This document shows positions 6,653-8,784 of a stretch of DNA of 8,784 nucleotides, piece after piece. This DNA comes from Flavisolibacter sp. Its GTDB lineage: Bacteria > Bacteroidota > Bacteroidia > Chitinophagales > Chitinophagaceae. The stretch spans positions 1-8,784 of the forward strand of contig JAICTW010000063.1 of assembly GCA_025936195.1 (NCBI GenBank), read 5' to 3'. Both the position numbers and the translations under genes were made by a program. How positions within the stretch are numbered: the first letter of the stretch is position 1; the number at the start of each line of letters is the position of its first letter. Under the pieces are notes generated by a model that saw nothing but the letters and a program-made list of their open reading frames with translations, was not told where the DNA came from and did no database searches.

Positions 6653-7759
6653 TTAGTTAGAAGATTTTTTTTCGCATCCAAGCACTTCACATAATTTCTT
6701 TTCAAGGTCTTCTCCTCTTAAATCTTTTGCAATAATTTTTCCATTGGGATCAATCAAAAAATTACCGGGAATGCTTTGTATATGGTACAACTGCGCCGCT
6801 TCATTATTCCAATATTTTAAATCGCTTACATGGTTCCATGCCAGGCGGTCGCTTTGAATGGCTTTCACCCAGGGATCTTTTGACTGATCGAGTGACACGC
6901 TAACGATAGTAAAATTTTTATCCTTGAATTTATTGTAGGCTTTTACAACGTTCGGATTTTCCAGGCGGCAGGGTTTGCACCAGCTTGCCCAAAAATCAAG
7001 CAATACGTATTTGCCTTTGAAAGAAGAAAGTGTAACCGGCTTTCCATCCACATCGGGCTGGGTAAAGTCCAGTTCATCTGTTCCCACAGCACCCACTTTA
7101 AAATAAGCAATACTTTTAGCGATCTCCTTTCCTATTTCGCTGTTGCGAACTTCATCACTCAATGTATTAAAGCGTTGCTCCATTACCGCTGGATCGGCAA
7201 GGACCTGTGCAGAAACCGAAAGCAGAAATGCAGAAACATAAGAGTTCTTTCTGGCTTCAATAAAATTGCCTACTTCGGCATTCACTTTTGCCACCACAGA
7301 ATCATATTTTCCAAACAACTCTTCCTTCTTTTTATCATCAGATTCTTTCTGGATCAAAGCAGCAAAACCATTTAATTCCGCAATGAGCGGATTGAATGTT
7401 TTATTGAAAGCAATAAAATCTGTTTGCAACGGAGCTCCTTCAAATTTGATGTTCTTGATATCAGCTTTTGAACCTGTGATCTTCATGGCGCTGTTTTCAA
7501 GAAACAGGTATTGCGGTTGTTCATTGCTCAATACAAGAAAATACAAGCCCGGTTCCGGAATGGAACCCTTTACTGTAAACATTCCATTTTTAACGGAATC
7601 ACCTGCTACTATGGTATGATCATCGGTTGTGGTTACAATCTGCACCAAACCATCGGCAAGTCCGGTAACGTTTCCATTGATCACAAAACCTTTTGAAGGC
7701 TGGTCCTGCGCAAATAAAATGCTGGGCAAAAAAGCCAGCAGGAACAAAATTTTTTTCAT
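6653..7759 (-). CDS. TlpA-family thioredoxin-like protein with N-terminal DUF4369-type domain
   Basis: The 368-residue protein has a Sec signal peptide (MKKILFLLAFLPSILFAQ), so it works in the periplasm or tethered to the envelope. Residues about 22-125 are a beta-rich DUF4369-like domain (GFVINGNVTGLADG, then DSVKNGMFTVKGSIPEPGLY), typical of Bacteroidota TlpA proteins. Residues 125-222 are helical and charged. Residues about 230-360 are the thioredoxin fold: YVLLDFWASWCKPCRLENP carries the redox pair Cys261 and Cys264, and SIPGNFLIDPNGKI carries the cis-proline Pro331. The family reduces or oxidises disulphides of exported proteins such as cytochrome c maturation clients, but the client is unknown. 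Two further cysteines (357, 362) sit near the C-terminus. The ATG is 2 bases after the hisIE stop, so it is translated from the same mRNA; a metabolic link to histidine synthesis is not evident. Confidence 0.92.
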   Translation of the reverse strand: MKKILFLLAFLPSILFAQDQPSKGFVINGNVTGLADGLVQIVTTTDDHTIVAGDSVKNGMFTVKGSIPEPGLYFLVLSNEQPQYLFLENSAMKITGSKADIKNIKFEGAPLQTDFIAFNKTFNPLIAELNGFAALIQKESDDKKKEELFGKYDSVVAKVNAEVGNFIEARKNSYVSAFLLSVSAQVLADPAVMEQRFNTLSDEVRNSEIGKEIAKSIAYFKVGAVGTDELDFTQPDVDGKPVTLSSFKGKYVLLDFWASWCKPCRLENPNVVKAYNKFKDKNFTIVSVSLDQSKDPWVKAIQSDRLAWNHVSDLKYWNNEAAQLYHIQSIPGNFLIDPNGKIIAKDLRGEDLEKKLCEVLGCEKKSSN

Positions 7760-7761
7760 GG

Positions 7762-8361
7762 TTATTTCGATTGATGTCGTTGCTCCAATACTTTGATCAC
7801 ATCAGCCAACGAGCAATTCTTTGCCTGCAATAATACAATATAATGAAACAAAAGATCGGCCGCTTCATTTAAAAATAACTCCCTGTTAACGTCCTTCGAT
7901 TCGATCACCAATTCAACAGCTTCCTCTCCTACTTTCTGTGCAATTTTATTGATGCCTTTTGCAAACAATTGCTTTACATACGAGTTTTCTTCCGTTCCGT
8001 TTTTACGCAATTCAATGATGTGTTCCAGGTAGTATAGAAAATCCTCTTTGTGGTTTTTTTCGCTCCAGCAAGTATCGGCGCCGGTGTGACAAACTGGTCC
8101 TTTAGGTTCGGCTTTGATCAGTAAACTATCATTATCACAATCCACCAGAATCTGTCGAAGCTGCAAATGATTTCCGCTTTCTTCACCTTTTGTCCATAAA
8201 CGTTTTTTGGAACGGCTATAAAAAGTTACCAGCCCGGTCTCTTCTGTTTGCTTCAATGCTTTTTCATTCATAAAACCAAGCATCAACACTTTTTGTGTAA
8301 CATAATCCTGAACAACGGCGGGCACCAATCCGTCCTGGTATTTTTTAAAATCAACTTTCAT
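7762..8361 (-). CDS. hisIE: Bifunctional phosphoribosyl-AMP cyclohydrolase / phosphoribosyl-ATP pyrophosphatase
   Basis: This 199-residue cytoplasmic enzyme catalyses steps 2 and 3 of histidine synthesis: PR-ATP to PR-AMP plus pyrophosphate (HisE half), then ring opening of PR-AMP (HisI half). The HisI domain (about 1-105) shows WTKGEESGNHL at 56-66, the metal-binding DCDND at 74-78 and GPVCHTGADTCW at 88-99 with zinc-ligand cysteines 75, 91 and 98. The HisE domain (about 107-195) shows KVGEEAVELVIE at 143-154 and NEAADLLFHYIVLL at 165-178. Length fits the fused family. I chose the ATG at 8361 rather than the in-frame TTG at 8364, because the family begins close to MKVDFKKYQDGLVPAV and the promoter leaves almost no leader. 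No other his gene is in the window; upstream is a divergent gene, so hisIE stands apart from any main his operon on this side. Confidence 0.96.
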   Translation of the reverse strand: MKVDFKKYQDGLVPAVVQDYVTQKVLMLGFMNEKALKQTEETGLVTFYSRSKKRLWTKGEESGNHLQLRQILVDCDNDSLLIKAEPKGPVCHTGADTCWSEKNHKEDFLYYLEHIIELRKNGTEENSYVKQLFAKGINKIAQKVGEEAVELVIESKDVNRELFLNEAADLLFHYIVLLQAKNCSLADVIKVLEQRHQSK

Positions 8362-8365
8362 CAAA

Positions 8366-8395
8366 CAAATTTATCTGATTATGTTCTTATTGCAA
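8366..8395 (-). promoter_or_regulatory. Bacteroidota sigma-A promoter for hisIE-tlpA
   Basis: Read leftward, TTG (8395-8393) is followed after 19 bases by TAAATTTG (8373-8366), an exact match to the TTG-N17-23-TAnnTTTG consensus. The last G is only 4 bases before the hisIE ATG, so the start of transcription should fall at or very near the start codon. Confidence 0.7.
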
Positions 8396-8397
8396 TC

Positions 8398-8428
8398 TTG
8401 GCTGAACGGGTGAAATTGCTTTCCTTTG
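8398..8428 (+). promoter_or_regulatory. Probable promoter for the DUF1330 gene
   Basis: TTG (8398-8400) is followed after 20 bases by TTCCTTTG (8421-8428), one mismatch from TAnnTTTG. It would give a leader of about 15 bases before the ATG at 8450. Its -33 element lies back to back with that of hisIE, 2 bases apart. Confidence 0.5.
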
Positions 8429-8449
8429 AAACTATCATTCTTCATTATT

Positions 8450-8743
8450 ATGTCAGCCTACATTATTGTTGATATTACTATTCACAATGCAGAGAATTAC
8501 GAAGCTTATAAAAAGCTGACGCCTGCATCACTTGCGAAATACGATGGAAAATTTATTGTTCGCGGCGGCAAAGCCGAAACACTGGAAGGCCACTGGCAAC
8601 CGGAACGAATTGTTGTGCTTGAATTTCCTTCAGCAGAAAAAGCAAGGCAGTGGTGGGCTTCGGAAGAATATGCGCCTGCAAAAGCGTTGCGGCAGGCAAA
8701 TGCAACAACCAAAATGATTTTGGTGGAAGGTTTTCCCAGCTAA
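8450..8743 (+). CDS. DUF1330 family protein (dimeric alpha/beta barrel)
   Basis: The 97-residue protein has no signal peptide and should be cytoplasmic. It fits the DUF1330 family throughout: MSAYIIVDITIHNAENYEAY at 1-20, GGKAETLEG at 41-49 followed by HWQPERIVVLEFPS, then the helix AEKARQWWASEEYAPAKALR at 65-84 and a final strand KMILVEGF. The fold is a ferredoxin-like dimeric alpha/beta barrel; no general biochemical function is established. An in-frame TTG at 8426 would add eight residues, but the ATG at 8450 begins where the family normally begins and leaves room for the promoter. It is divergent from hisIE and apparently a single-gene unit. Confidence 0.93.
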   Translation: MSAYIIVDITIHNAENYEAYKKLTPASLAKYDGKFIVRGGKAETLEGHWQPERIVVLEFPSAEKARQWWASEEYAPAKALRQANATTKMILVEGFPS

Positions 8744-8784
8744 TCAGTTCCGGTGATTTCTTTAAACGATTTTTTCCCTTTGGC
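8740..8784 (-). CDS. Possible C-terminus of a minus-strand gene cut by the right edge
   Basis: On the minus strand the frame is open from the window edge to a TAG at 8742-8740 and would encode AKGKKSFKEITGTD as a basic C-terminal tail. It would be convergent with, and overlap by 4 bases, the end of the DUF1330 gene. Fourteen codons are too few to tell a gene end from chance, and I do not recognise it. Confidence 0.3.
   Translation of the reverse strand, partial: AKGKKSFKEITGTD

Overview
The window looks like chromosomal DNA from a member of the Bacteroidota, probably close to Chitinophagaceae/Sphingobacteriia. Support comes from a two-component-regulator beta-propeller protein, a TlpA-like thioredoxin with a DUF4369-type front half, a fused HisIE, moderate-to-low GC, little use of Shine-Dalgarno sites, and promoters matching the Bacteroidota -7 consensus TAnnTTTG. 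No mobile elements, CRISPR arrays, rRNA or tRNA genes were seen.

Layout, left to right. (1) Positions 1-1152, minus strand: the first 384 codons of a secreted propeller-type sensor protein that runs off the left edge. (2) Positions 1153-1472: a 320-base divergent intergenic region with an exact -7 promoter element facing right and two inverted repeats. (3) Positions 1473-6438, plus strand: a tight three-gene operon made of a coiled-coil lipoprotein, a CPA2-type cation:proton antiporter with cytoplasmic USP-like domains, and a membrane-anchored trehalose-6-phosphate synthase (GT20). The last two genes overlap by 4 bases (ATGA). (4) Positions 6439-6652: a convergent spacer with a strong hairpin terminator. 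(5) Positions 8361-6653, minus strand: a two-gene operon of hisIE (histidine biosynthesis) followed 2 bases later by a DUF4369/TlpA thioredoxin. Its promoter is an exact TTG-N19-TAnnTTTG and lies so close to the ATG that the mRNA may be leaderless. (6) Positions 8450-8743, plus strand: a small DUF1330 protein transcribed divergently from hisIE. (7) The last 45 bases may hold the C-terminus of another minus-strand gene.

The most interesting unit is the central operon. Its third gene is built like a membrane receptor (TM, about 138 periplasmic residues, TM, HAMP-like segment), but the output domain is a glycosyltransferase with the conserved GT20 catalytic residues instead of a kinase or cyclase. 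Co-expression with an ion/proton antiporter and a periplasm-facing lipoprotein suggests an envelope or osmotic-stress module in which an external signal could directly control trehalose-6-phosphate (or a related compatible solute) synthesis. The coupling idea is inference; the domain order and gene overlap are read from the sequence. No trehalose-6-phosphate phosphatase gene lies in the window.
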